DNA of 64,000 nucleotides from Pannonibacter indicus. GTDB lineage: Bacteria > Pseudomonadota > Alphaproteobacteria > Rhizobiales > Stappiaceae. The position numbers and the translations under genes were made by a program. Under the pieces are notes generated by a model. That model was not told the DNA's origin and made no database searches. It was given only the letters and a program-made list of their open reading frames with translations. This document shows positions 46,366-55,355 of this stretch, one piece after another (position 1 is the stretch's first letter; each line of letters starts with the position of its first letter). The stretch covers positions 124,001-188,000 of the forward strand of contig NZ_LIPT01000004.1 in assembly GCF_001418225.1 (NCBI RefSeq). Reading direction: 5' to 3'.

Positions 46366-48756
46366 TTACAGGCCGCCGCTGCTGGAGACCTGCGTGTCAC
46401 CAATCGTGCGCAGGCCGAACCGGAAGAAGAATGTCCGGTTCACCGTCTCGCCATTGTTGCGGCTGCGGTCCTGCTGATAGGAAAGCGACATGGAGAAGCC
46501 TTCATCATCATAGCCAAGGCCACCGGAGTCCTGAACAATGTTCTCATTCTTCAGGTCATAGCGCACGCCGCCGAACAGCCGCCAGTTCTCTGCAATCCGC
46601 AGACTGCTGGAGGCCAGGATCTCTTCCCGTTTCTTGTCGATGCCGAGATTGGGCTGCTTGTCGAGGAAGGCATAGGCCAGAGTGCTGACAACCGGGCCAT
46701 AGGATCCCGTTGCCTGCATCTGAAGGCGCCGCAAGGACAAATCATCGCTGTCAAAGCGTGCTTGTGATCCAAGCGTGACACCGCGCCGTGTGTCCAGAGC
46801 AAAGCCGGCCACATAATCCGACTGGCGTGTATCAAGACCGGAATCCAGCGAAGAGCCGAACAGATCTGCCTTGGCAAAGGAGTTCCGGCCCGATAGATGG
46901 AAGGACCGGCCGAACAGGGTGCTCAGATACTCGCCACTGTCCAGTTGCAGCTTGTAGCTGAAGCCAAGGTTCGCACGGGTGCCGCCTTCCGCACGGTCAT
47001 AGCCCGAGAACTTGTCATATTCGAACAGGGTGGTCGTATCGAAGACAAGGCTCTGGGCATCTTCGTTCGGCAGCTCTCCGATTCTCTGCTCATCCGGCCG
47101 CACGATAATCTGCGCGATCGGTTCGAAGATCTGGTTGCCGCCGTTGAAGCTGGCAATGAACGGATAGCGGTACTCCATGCCGACGGCAGGCAGGACGCGG
47201 CCCACAAAGGCTTCATCCGTCAGCGAGGTCACGTTCTTGTCCTGCGAGCCGAGGAAGAACAGGTCGCCGCGCACATAGGCAAAGGGCGTGAACATCTGAC
47301 CGATCGGATCGATCAGGGTCCGCCGCCATTGGGTGTTCACGCTCCAGCGCGAGAATGTGCCGTCCACACCGCGGTAGCGGTTCACGCCGTTGACGGAATA
47401 GGCGTCAGTCTCAGCCCGGGTCAGGCTTGTGAAGTTGCTGTCGAAAGACAGTTCGCCGCCCGCAATCGGCTGGTCGAACACGTAATTGACATCAGCCACC
47501 GGGAAGACGAACGGCTGCTTGTCCTGCAGCTTCGACCCCACCTTCGCAAACTGACCAATCGGTGCGTTTGCCGTGGTGTTGTAATCTTCCTGCGAAATCG
47601 AGAAGGCGTAGGCATAGATGCTGGCAGCGTTCCGGTCCTTGTACCGGCTGATGGAGACCTGCGAAACGTCGCTGGTGCTGCCAAGCTCTGCACGCGAATA
47701 GTCCGACAGGAAAGCCCGGTCGGACTTGTAGGTGAGGTTCCACCCCAGCGACCAGCTGTCAAAGAGCACATAGTTGCCCTCGGTGTGCAAGGCGCCGCGC
47801 CAGCGCCGGTTGCCGCTGGATGTCGTAAAGGCCGAAGGATCCTGCTGCGAAATCAGCGCACCTGAAATAAGGTACTTGCCTGCCTCAAGCTCCTGCCGCC
47901 AGACGGCAGTTCCAAGCGCCCCCTGCTTGGTGAAGCCGGTCGCTGAGACGGTCAGGTCGTAATGGGGATCAAGCGCCCAGTAGTAGGGAACGGTCAGGCC
48001 GTAACCCAGGTTGGACGAGACCGAACCCGAGGGCGTCAGAAAGCCGGACTTCCGCTTGACCGAAGGATCCGGCATCGACAGGTAGGGAACATAGGCGATC
48101 GGGGTGCCGAAGAACTCCAGTTGGGTATCCTCGAACCGGATAACCTTTTCTTCCTGATTGTGGACGATCTTCTGGGCACGCAGGCGCCAAAGCGGCGGTT
48201 TTTCAACCGGCTGGCGGGTGTAGACGGTGTAGAGCCCGTTGTTGAAGGTGGTCACGTTGCCGCCTTCACGGTTCGCGCTTTCCGCGATGAACCGTGTGCG
48301 CTGGGGCGAATCCACCTGCAATGAGCGGGCGAAACCTTCGGCTAAGTTGTCCGTCAGTTCCATTTCCTGCGTCGTGACGATGTTGCCATCCGGCTCCGCC
48401 ATCTTGACGTTGCCCTTGGCAAACATACGCCCGGATCCGCGGTCGAAGATGACTTCGTCCGCTTCCAGCGTATAGCCGTCATAGAAGATCTGCACCTTGC
48501 CGCGCGCCAGGATCTTGTCCCGGTCGTAGTCATAGGTGAGATCATCCGCTTCCAGCAGCATCTCCGCGTTGGGATTCACGTTGGCAGAGACGGACGCAGA
48601 CGCGGGCGACTGTGCCAGAACCACAGGCGCGGCCCAGGGAGCGGTGATCAGTGAGCAGGCAATAACGGTGCCAAGGCCGCGGATGAAAAGTCCGCGAACC
48701 GGGGCACAGGCACCCGAATCCAGGAGGCCCGGCTTGAGACGCATCTTGTTCGCCAT
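46366..48756 (-). CDS. lptD: LPS-assembly outer-membrane protein LptD
   Basis: A 796-aa outer-membrane beta-barrel that inserts lipopolysaccharide into the outer leaflet. A signal peptide (about residues 1-49, ending VVLAQS) is followed by an OstA/LptA-like jellyroll (LEADDLTYDYDRDKILARGKVQIFYDG) and a long barrel domain with the YVPYLSMPDPSVKRKSGFL segment. It abuts lptG on the same strand, the standard lptF-lptG-lptD arrangement of alphaproteobacteria. Confidence 0.96.
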   Translation of the reverse strand: MANKMRLKPGLLDSGACAPVRGLFIRGLGTVIACSLITAPWAAPVVLAQSPASASVSANVNPNAEMLLEADDLTYDYDRDKILARGKVQIFYDGYTLEADEVIFDRGSGRMFAKGNVKMAEPDGNIVTTQEMELTDNLAEGFARSLQVDSPQRTRFIAESANREGGNVTTFNNGLYTVYTRQPVEKPPLWRLRAQKIVHNQEEKVIRFEDTQLEFFGTPIAYVPYLSMPDPSVKRKSGFLTPSGSVSSNLGYGLTVPYYWALDPHYDLTVSATGFTKQGALGTAVWRQELEAGKYLISGALISQQDPSAFTTSSGNRRWRGALHTEGNYVLFDSWSLGWNLTYKSDRAFLSDYSRAELGSTSDVSQVSISRYKDRNAASIYAYAFSISQEDYNTTANAPIGQFAKVGSKLQDKQPFVFPVADVNYVFDQPIAGGELSFDSNFTSLTRAETDAYSVNGVNRYRGVDGTFSRWSVNTQWRRTLIDPIGQMFTPFAYVRGDLFFLGSQDKNVTSLTDEAFVGRVLPAVGMEYRYPFIASFNGGNQIFEPIAQIIVRPDEQRIGELPNEDAQSLVFDTTTLFEYDKFSGYDRAEGGTRANLGFSYKLQLDSGEYLSTLFGRSFHLSGRNSFAKADLFGSSLDSGLDTRQSDYVAGFALDTRRGVTLGSQARFDSDDLSLRRLQMQATGSYGPVVSTLAYAFLDKQPNLGIDKKREEILASSSLRIAENWRLFGGVRYDLKNENIVQDSGGLGYDDEGFSMSLSYQQDRSRNNGETVNRTFFFRFGLRTIGDTQVSSSGGL

Positions 48757-49848
48757 CTAGCCGTCTTCCTGATTGAGCAGGATCGTCAAACCCATGAGAA
48801 CTCCAAACACTCCCGGGGCCCAAGCAGCGATCACTGGGGGGACGATACCGGCCCCTCCGAGATCGCGTGCGAGCTCAGAGAGAACGTAAAGCACGAACCC
48901 GGCGGCGATTCCACCCAGAATCATCTTTCCGAGCCCACCAAAGCGCGAAACCTTTAAAGAAACTGCTGCTGCAATGAGAACCATGGCCAATAAAAGCAGG
49001 GGACGAGCCAGAAGCGTTTGATATTGCAGCGTATACCGATAGGCCGGGAGACCGGCACGGCTGGCCAGTTCAATGAAGCGCGGCAGGTTCCAGAATGAAA
49101 TTGATTCGGGAGAGCCAATGCTCTCGCGCACTTCCGTCGGCGTCAGGAACGTGCTTACCCGATAGGTGTTGTGGTGCTGCGGATCGGCATTGGTGCGGTA
49201 GACAACCGCGTCCTTGAGCACCCAATAGCCGTCATTCAGCTCCGCTTCACGGGCTTCGATCCGCTCATCGAAGCGCCCCTGCCGGTTGAATGTGAAGACG
49301 GTGACGCCGCGCAGCGTCGTGCCCTGCGCCAGCAGCTGCTCCGCATTGAGCACTGATTCGCCGTCAAGACCATCCTGCCTCATCCACACAGCGTTGGTCG
49401 TCTGCAGCAGGAAACTGTCCTCACCGCCGAAAAGACCCGCGGCAACCCTGTCGGACTGCTGCTGCATCCATACGGCGACCGGATTGTAGAGCACGACCGA
49501 CAGGCCGCCGAGCACGAGAGCCACCAGAGCGGCCGGTGCGCCGAACTGCCAGACCGAAATGCCTGCCGCCCGTGTGACGACCAGCTCCAGGCCGCGGCTC
49601 AGGGTGACAAAGGCGGAGATCGAGCCGAACAGGACGGCAAAGGGGATGACCTGTTCCAGCAGCAGCGGCACGCGCAGAAGCGAAATGATGCTGACACGCA
49701 GCACGGAAATATTACCCTGCTCACCGGCACGGCGCAGCAGTTCCAGCACATCGAACAGGAAAATCAGGATCGCAGCCAGCAGGAACAGTCCGAAGATGGA
49801 CCTCAGGAACCGGCGGGAGAAATAAAGGGAGAGGGTCGGCCCAAGCAT
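48757..49848 (-). CDS. lptG: LPS export ABC transporter permease LptG
   Basis: A 363-aa inner-membrane permease of the LptB2FG transporter that extracts lipopolysaccharide. It belongs to the YjgP/YjgQ family: an N-terminal pair of helices, LLEQVIPFAVLFGSISAF, a periplasmic beta-jellyroll (about residues 140-265), then four C-terminal helices. It lies 5 nt downstream of lptF. LptF and LptG are paralogous; order and similarity make this one LptG. Confidence 0.94.
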   Translation of the reverse strand: MLGPTLSLYFSRRFLRSIFGLFLLAAILIFLFDVLELLRRAGEQGNISVLRVSIISLLRVPLLLEQVIPFAVLFGSISAFVTLSRGLELVVTRAAGISVWQFGAPAALVALVLGGLSVVLYNPVAVWMQQQSDRVAAGLFGGEDSFLLQTTNAVWMRQDGLDGESVLNAEQLLAQGTTLRGVTVFTFNRQGRFDERIEAREAELNDGYWVLKDAVVYRTNADPQHHNTYRVSTFLTPTEVRESIGSPESISFWNLPRFIELASRAGLPAYRYTLQYQTLLARPLLLLAMVLIAAAVSLKVSRFGGLGKMILGGIAAGFVLYVLSELARDLGGAGIVPPVIAAWAPGVFGVLMGLTILLNQEDG

Positions 49849-49853
49849 TCCGG

Positions 49854-51038
49854 TCAGGCTCCCTTCGACAGGCGGCGGTTGAGACGGTTCTGCAGGCGCT
49901 CGCTGAAGTCGGTCATGCGTTCAACCAGCTTTGCAAGCCAGCGGGGGGGCGCCCCTGTATCGGACTGGAGAATGAACCAGGCCGGCAGCACGATGCCGAG
50001 CACCGGCACAGTGTAATAGGCCGCGATGATCGCAGCCGAGCCGCTTGCGAGCGATGTCGCGCCGAAGCCTGCCGTGCGCAGCAGGATGCAGCAGCCAAGC
50101 GCTCCCAGCAGCGCAAGCCCGCGGTCCTGACGCGTGGTGCGGGCCTGGCCAAGGAAGACAAAGACGATCAGGCCAAAGGCAATAGCATAAAGCGGCTGGC
50201 TGAAACGGTTGTGAAGTTCCGCTGCAATCCGCTCCGGATACCGCTGCGAAAAGTCGTCAGGAGCCGGATTGCTGATGAGCGCCCATGTGGAGCGCTCGCT
50301 GGCCTTGTAGACAGGCTCAACCGCTTCCGGAACAAGGCTCGACAGGTCGAAGGCATAGGACTGGAAGCGGACGATCGAGATGTCGCCGCTCGTCTTCGGA
50401 CGGCGCTGGATCGTGCCGTTCTGCATCACCAGCAGCGTCAGCCCCTGCACTTCGACAATGTGCCCGACCTCGGACTCATAGGTGAAGATCGTGGCCGGAT
50501 CGCGTGTGTCATGCAGCAGCAGCCCATCCAGCGCACCATCACCGGAGCGGTTGCGGATATGGAATGTCAGGCCATCGGCCATGGAAATGAAGCGGCCGGG
50601 CTTGACGATATTCGCCACAAGATCGACCCGCACGCGGGTGATTTCATCGCGCAGCCGCGCCAGCCCCTCCGGCGCCACGTAAAGCGACATGGCGCCCGTC
50701 AGGAGGGCGATGCCGAGCGCAAAGATCAGGACTGGCCGGAGCACCAGAAAACGGGAGCCTCCAGTGGCATTGATGACGATCAGCTCGCTGTCACTCGACA
50801 GGGCGTTGAGAACGAGGATCAGGGCAATCATCAGCGCGAAAGGCGCAACGATGACGACCAGAAACGGCATCGCCAGCATCGTGATGGAGATGAACTGGAC
50901 AATGGTCTGGCCCTTGGACGTGACCAGATCGAGCTGGCGCAGGGCCTGCGTCGCCCACACCACGCCGGTCATGGCCGCGAGGGTCATCGTAAAGACGAAA
51001 ATGCACCGGCGGATGATGTAACGTTCGAGTGTCTTCAT
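49854..51038 (-). CDS. lptF: LPS export ABC transporter permease LptF
   Basis: A 394-aa inner-membrane permease, partner of LptG. It starts MKTLERYIIRRC, followed by a membrane helix, the conserved cytoplasmic segment with DSELIVINATGGS, a periplasmic jellyroll and C-terminal membrane helices. It is the first gene of the minus-strand lptF-lptG-lptD-surA-pdxA-rsmA series and is divergent from pepA across about 210 nt. Confidence 0.94.
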   Translation of the reverse strand: MKTLERYIIRRCIFVFTMTLAAMTGVVWATQALRQLDLVTSKGQTIVQFISITMLAMPFLVVIVAPFALMIALILVLNALSSDSELIVINATGGSRFLVLRPVLIFALGIALLTGAMSLYVAPEGLARLRDEITRVRVDLVANIVKPGRFISMADGLTFHIRNRSGDGALDGLLLHDTRDPATIFTYESEVGHIVEVQGLTLLVMQNGTIQRRPKTSGDISIVRFQSYAFDLSSLVPEAVEPVYKASERSTWALISNPAPDDFSQRYPERIAAELHNRFSQPLYAIAFGLIVFVFLGQARTTRQDRGLALLGALGCCILLRTAGFGATSLASGSAAIIAAYYTVPVLGIVLPAWFILQSDTGAPPRWLAKLVERMTDFSERLQNRLNRRLSKGA

Positions 51039-51248
51039 GCTCTCTGCCGGACTGCAACGCGGTTCAACCGCAGACCTGTTCCACCCGATCTTGGCCTTTC
51101 AAAGCCGCCGGATGCCGGACTGCAGCAGACTGCCCGCCTGCAGATTTATTCGGCAAAGGCTTGCTGCACAAGGCATATCAGGCCACATTGCTGGAATTTG
51201 CAGCATCCTGACCCGTCTTTTACGGGCGGGTGAACCCAAGATGGAAAA

Positions 51249-52748
51249 ATGAACAAGCTTACGAAAATCCAATTCGGCAAGGCCTCCGCTGCGCCGGCCC
51301 CTGCCGCTGTCGTTCTGGCTGACGATTCTCTGGCCGCCGGTCCGCTGGCCGCAGGCCTGCTGGATGCGCTGCCGGGTGGTCTTGCCCGCGCGGCCAGTGC
51401 CGGCGGATTCAAGGGCAAGCGTGGCTCGAAGCTGGATCTCGTGGCGCCCGGCGGGCTTGATCTCGACCGTCTTTTCGTCTTCGGCCTTGGCAAGGCGGAA
51501 GACATGCAGGACACCGACTGGCTGAAGCTGGGCGGTTCCGTGCAGGCGGCGCTGGCCGGTGCACGTGCTGCCGATGCCATCGTCTATCTGGAGCTGCCCG
51601 GCGGCGGCGAGGTGAGCGCCAGGGCCGCCGCCCAGTTCGCGCTTGGAGCAAAGCTGCGCTCGTACAGCTTCGATGCCTACAAGACAAAGAAGGATGAGGA
51701 TGGCCAGCCGGTCGATCTGACGCTCAACATCATTGGCCCGGAGTCCAGAGCCGCCAAGAAAGCCTTTGCCGATGCGGAAGCTGTCGGTGAGGGTGTTCTG
51801 CTAGCGCGCGATCTGGTCAATGAGCCGGCCAATGTGCTCGGCCCAGTGGAATTCGCGGACCGCGCCGCAAAGCTTGAAAAGCTGGGTGTGGAGATCGAGA
51901 TCCTCACCGAAAAGGAAATGAAGAAGCTGAAGATGGCCGCGCTTCTTGGCGTGGCCCAGGGCTCCGTCCGCCCGCCGCGCCTTGTCATCATGCGCTGGAA
52001 CGGCGGCAAGAAGGATGAAGCCCCGGCCGCCTTCGTCGGCAAGGGCGTCGTGTTCGACACAGGCGGCATTTCCATCAAGCCGGCGGCCGGCATGGAAGAC
52101 ATGAAGGGTGACATGGGCGGCGCGGCTGCGGTTACCGGCCTGATGCATGCTCTTGCGGCCCGCAAGGCCAAGGTCAACGCCATCGGCGTCATCGGTCTCG
52201 TCGAGAACATGCCGGACGGCAACGCCCAGCGTCCCGGTGACATAGTGCGTGCCATGTCCGGCACCACCATCGAGATCCTCAACACGGATGCCGAAGGCCG
52301 TCTCGTGCTGGCCGATGCGCTCTGGTACACGCAGGAGCGTTTCAAGCCGAAGTTCATGATTGATCTGGCCACCCTGACCGGCGCCGTCATCATCGCCCTC
52401 GGCAACCAGAATGCAGGCCTCTTCTCAAACAACGACGAACTGGCGCAGCGCCTGTTTGCCGCTGGCGAGACGACCGGCGAAAGCGTCTGGCGCCTGCCGC
52501 TGTCCAAGGCCTATGACAAGCTGATCGACACCCCCAATGCCGATGTGAAGAACACCGGCGGGCGCACCGCTGGCTCCATCACGGCAGCGCAGTTCCTGCA
52601 GCGCTTCGTCAATGATGTGCCCTGGGCGCATCTGGATGTGGCGGGAACGGCGATGGGCTCCGTCAAGGACGAGATCAGCCAGGGCTGGGCGTCGGGCTTC
52701 GGCGTGCGCCTGCTCGACCAGCTCGTGCGCGACCACTACGAAGGCTGA
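51249..52748 (+). CDS. pepA: Leucyl aminopeptidase (M17)
   Basis: A 499-aa cytosolic di-zinc aminopeptidase removing N-terminal residues. The M17 signature [14 protein letters not shown] (about residue 350) and metal/catalytic segments [18 protein letters not shown] and [11 protein letters not shown] are intact. Full length. It stands as a single gene, divergent from lptF and ended by a strong hairpin. Confidence 0.97.
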   Translation: MNKLTKIQFGKASAAPAPAAVVLADDSLAAGPLAAGLLDALPGGLARAASAGGFKGKRGSKLDLVAPGGLDLDRLFVFGLGKAEDMQDTDWLKLGGSVQAALAGARAADAIVYLELPGGGEVSARAAAQFALGAKLRSYSFDAYKTKKDEDGQPVDLTLNIIGPESRAAKKAFADAEAVGEGVLLARDLVNEPANVLGPVEFADRAAKLEKLGVEIEILTEKEMKKLKMAALLGVAQGSVRPPRLVIMRWNGGKKDEAPAAFVGKGVVFDTGGISIKPAAGMEDMKGDMGGAAAVTGLMHALAARKAKVNAIGVIGLVENMPDGNAQRPGDIVRAMSGTTIEILNTDAEGRLVLADALWYTQERFKPKFMIDLATLTGAVIIALGNQNAGLFSNNDELAQRLFAAGETTGESVWRLPLSKAYDKLIDTPNADVKNTGGRTAGSITAAQFLQRFVNDVPWAHLDVAGTAMGSVKDEISQGWASGFGVRLLDQLVRDHYEG

Positions 52749-52753
52749 CACAG

Positions 52754-52792
52754 GTCCAGGGCGGCGGCCAATCTGCTGCCGCCCTGGACTTG
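52754..52792 (+). terminator. Terminator after pepA
   Basis: A 12-bp stem GTCCAGGGCGGC/GCCGCCCTGGAC (52754-52765 with 52778-52789) directly after the stop codon. The T-tract is short (TT), but position and strength suggest termination. Confidence 0.7.
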
Positions 52793-52843
52793 GCATATTT
52801 CGCGCCGGACCGGGGCGCTTCAGTCTATCCACAAGTTTTCAAC

Positions 52844-52872
52844 AAAAAACCGCCGGTTTATCCAGCGGTTTT
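52844..52872 (-). terminator. Bidirectional terminator, likely ending the small peptide gene
   Basis: An 8-bp stem ACCGCTGG/CCGGCGGT with a 5-nt loop; read on the minus strand it runs into six T, and on the plus strand into TTTT. It lies about 55 nt beyond the stop of the minus-strand peptide gene at 52928-53047. Confidence 0.85.
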
Positions 52873-52927
52873 CCATATGCTTGTCTACAGGATGCCAGCA
52901 GGGCGTGCGGCGCAAGGGCCGCAGATC

Positions 52928-53047
52928 TCAGCAAGCCTTGTAGGACTGGCACTGCGTGGTGTTTTCGGTCACCACGAGGCCGAGTGCGGCGGTCGCTCCG
53001 GCCAGACCCATCACCATCGTGAAGAACAACGCAACGCGAACGAGCAT
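52928..53047 (-). CDS. Small secreted or membrane peptide, 39 aa, unknown function
   Basis: A short frame of 39 codons starting MLVRVALFFTMVMGLAG and ending TQCQSYKAC. The first ~25 residues form one hydrophobic segment after a single Arg, either a signal peptide or a membrane anchor; the rest is a short polar tail with two cysteines. A GGGGG Shine-Dalgarno region lies 5-6 nt before the ATG, codon choice is GC-rich like the neighbours, and a terminator with a T6 tract follows about 55 nt after the stop. Together these support a real gene. I recognise no family. It lies between pepA and holC on the opposite strand. Confidence 0.6.
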   Translation of the reverse strand: MLVRVALFFTMVMGLAGATAALGLVVTENTTQCQSYKAC

Positions 53048-53354
53048 TCAAACCCCCGGAAAAGCGGCCGTGACAGGCCCTGAAACCTCTGCGCCGGTTC
53101 ATTCAGAATCGAACTGAATGTTTTCCGGTTTTTTCACCGTACCAGCCGCGCATTTGCGAGCGGTTAATGCTGTATGCCGGTTGGCTTGTCTATCCGGTTA
53201 CGTCACACTCTGCCGGATTGGCCCTTCATGTTGCGCGGCAGCATCACCATTGTGGCGATGCCGTGACATAGAGCGCTGTGCCGGATGCAATCGGGGCGAA
53301 GGCATGGCACCCTGCCGCCCGGATGAACTTCGAGAAACACATGAGGACTCATCA
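53048..53354. other. Spacer between the small peptide gene and holC
   Basis: About 307 nt. It should hold the promoters of the divergent small peptide gene and holC. An AT-rich patch at 53112-53140 (GAATGTTTTCCGGTTTTTTC) is the only distinctive feature; I see no gene. Confidence 0.4.
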
Positions 53355-53807
53355 GTGAGCACGGAAGTCCTGTTTTACCATCTGACCCGCCAGCCGCTGG
53401 AAGATGTGCTGCCGGGCCTTTTGATGAAGTGCCTGGAGCGGGACTGGAAGGTGGTCGTGCAGTGCGGCTCGGATGAACGCTGCGCGGCGCTGGATGCGCA
53501 TCTGTGGAGCTTCTCCGATCATGAGTTTCTGCCCCACGGTACCATCGCCGACGGCTTCCCCGAGCATCAGCCGGTGTTCCTGACTACAGGGCCGGACAAT
53601 CCCAATGGGGCTGAGGTCCGCTTTCTGGTGGACCGGGCCGTGCCGCCGCCCATTGAGGGCTATGGCCGTGTCGTCGTCCTGTTCGATGGCAACGATCACG
53701 AGGCTCTGGCGGAGGCGCGCCAGCACTGGAAGCTGTTCAAGGGGCAGGGGGCCGAGGTCACCTACTGGCAGCAGCGCGATGGCGGCGGATGGGAGCGCAA
53801 GGCCTGA
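53355..53807 (+). CDS. holC: DNA polymerase III subunit chi
   Basis: A 150-aa accessory clamp-loader subunit that connects the replicase to single-strand-binding protein. The N-terminal EVLFYHLTRQPLEDVLPGLL, the middle FLPHGT and the PVFLTTG, VVVLFDGND, LFKGQGAEVTYWQQ segments match HolC. GTG is the chosen start because AGGA lies 7 nt before it and the protein then begins at the family start; upstream frame extension lacks similarity. It stands downstream of pepA, as often seen. Confidence 0.9.
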   Translation: MSTEVLFYHLTRQPLEDVLPGLLMKCLERDWKVVVQCGSDERCAALDAHLWSFSDHEFLPHGTIADGFPEHQPVFLTTGPDNPNGAEVRFLVDRAVPPPIEGYGRVVVLFDGNDHEALAEARQHWKLFKGQGAEVTYWQQRDGGGWERKA

Positions 53808-54207
53808 GGCTGCCTGCAATCCCGGCGTATTGTCATCTTCCTCTACCGGAAGGTTCGCGGCTGTTTGATTGGCCGGCTCAAGAAAAACACTCTGTGTGCA
53901 TTCGTAACCTCTGCCGTCCCTTTCGTTTTGCTGCGCCACCTCTTGCAGCAGCGGCACACTCCGGCATGTGTTGAAAATCAGATTTGAATTTTTCTTGCGT
54001 TGCAGCATCTGTGGCTTTCTGTTTTTTACAGGGTCATCCGGTGTGAGGCCTTGCAGCGAGGCTTTTCCTATTTGGCCCTTGGCACGGAAAAGACGTCTAA
54101 TTCATCGCCGGGTACCGATTTTCATTGAGTGTTGCGCCCAAAGGGGGTAACAGCCCCCCAACAGGTTTTGTCCCTGTCCTCAGGACCGGATCCGCAAAGG
54201 GCACGAG
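53808..54207 (+). other. Long leader region of the polyamine genes
   Basis: Exactly 400 nt without a supported gene, AT-richer than its surroundings, upstream of the carboxynorspermidine decarboxylase. It contains several potential hairpins: CTGT-T5-ACAG near 54020, GGGGG/CCCCCC around 54143-54160, ACAGG/CCTGT at 54162-54178 and GTCCT/AGGAC just before the start codon. Such a leader is a natural site for polyamine-responsive control, but I cannot assign it to a known RNA family. Confidence 0.4.
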
Positions 54208-55305
54208 ATGATTTCCACCCCCTATTATCTGATCGACAAGTCGAAGCTTCTGCCGAACATGGAGAAGATCGCGTGGCTGCGTGAGGCCTCCGGCGCAAAG
54301 TCGCTGCTGGCGCTCAAGTGCTTTGCGTCCTGGTCGGTGTTCGATTTCATGTCGAACTACATGGACGGCACCACCTCGTCGTCGCTCTATGAGGTGAAGC
54401 TCGGCCGGGAGAAATTCCCCGGCGAGACGCATGCCTATTCGGTGGCCTATGCGCCGGATGAGATCGACGAGGTGATTGCCTCGTCCGACAAGATCATCTT
54501 CAACACCATCGGCCAGCTGGAGCGTTTCGAGAGCCAGTCGGCGAACCATGTGCGCGGCCTGCGTGTCAATCCGGGTGTCTCCACCTCGGACTTTGATCTG
54601 GCTGACCCGGCCCGCCCGTTCTCGCGCCTTGGCGAGCATGACCCGGAGACGATCGCAAAGGTCGCGGACAAGATCACCGGCTTCATGTTCCACAACAACT
54701 GTGAGAACGCCGATTTCGACCGTTTCGACGGAATGCTTGGCCATATCGAACAGCGCTTCGGCTTCCTCATCCGCAAGATGGAATGGATCAGTCTCGGCGG
54801 CGGCATTCATTTCACCGGCGAGGGCTATCCGCTGGAGAAGTTTGCCGAGCGGCTGAAGCGCTTTGCGGGCGAAAACGAAGTGCAGGTCTATCTGGAGCCC
54901 GGCGAGGCGGCGATCACCAAGTCTGCCACGCTGGAAGTGACCGTGCTGGACACGTTGCACAACGGCAAGAACCTTGCCATCGTCGACAGCTCCATCGAGG
55001 CGCATATGCTGGATCTGCTGATCTACCGGCAGAGCGCCAAGGTTGAGCCGGATGCGGGTGATCACGAGTGGATGGTCTGCGGCAAGTCCTGCCTTGCGGG
55101 TGATATTTTCGGCGAGTTCCGCTTTGAAAAGCCGCTGGCTGCCGGTGACCGGCTCTCCATTCAGGATGCGGCGGGCTACACGATGGTCAAAAAGAACTGG
55201 TTCAATGGCGTGAAGATGCCGGCGATTGCCGTGAAGGAGCTGGATGGCTCCGTGCGCCTTGCCCGCGATTTCACCTATGACGATTTCACGGCGGCCCTGT
55301 CGTGA
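54208..55305 (+). CDS. nspC: Carboxynorspermidine/carboxyspermidine decarboxylase
   Basis: A 365-aa PLP enzyme of the alanine-racemase fold that decarboxylates carboxyspermidine (or carboxynorspermidine) to the polyamine. The PLP-lysine motif is LLALKCFASW near residue 33; further landmarks are VNPGVSTSDFDLADP, FMFHNNCENADF, SLGGGIHFTGEGYP and EPGEAA. AAGGG precedes the ATG. It is paired with the dehydrogenase 50 nt downstream, together making spermidine without S-adenosylmethionine decarboxylase. Confidence 0.93.
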   Translation: MISTPYYLIDKSKLLPNMEKIAWLREASGAKSLLALKCFASWSVFDFMSNYMDGTTSSSLYEVKLGREKFPGETHAYSVAYAPDEIDEVIASSDKIIFNTIGQLERFESQSANHVRGLRVNPGVSTSDFDLADPARPFSRLGEHDPETIAKVADKITGFMFHNNCENADFDRFDGMLGHIEQRFGFLIRKMEWISLGGGIHFTGEGYPLEKFAERLKRFAGENEVQVYLEPGEAAITKSATLEVTVLDTLHNGKNLAIVDSSIEAHMLDLLIYRQSAKVEPDAGDHEWMVCGKSCLAGDIFGEFRFEKPLAAGDRLSIQDAAGYTMVKKNWFNGVKMPAIAVKELDGSVRLARDFTYDDFTAALS

Positions 55306-55355
55306 TTTCAGCCTCAGCTTGAGGCTGTACAACCCTTAGAGACCCAAGGAGGACT

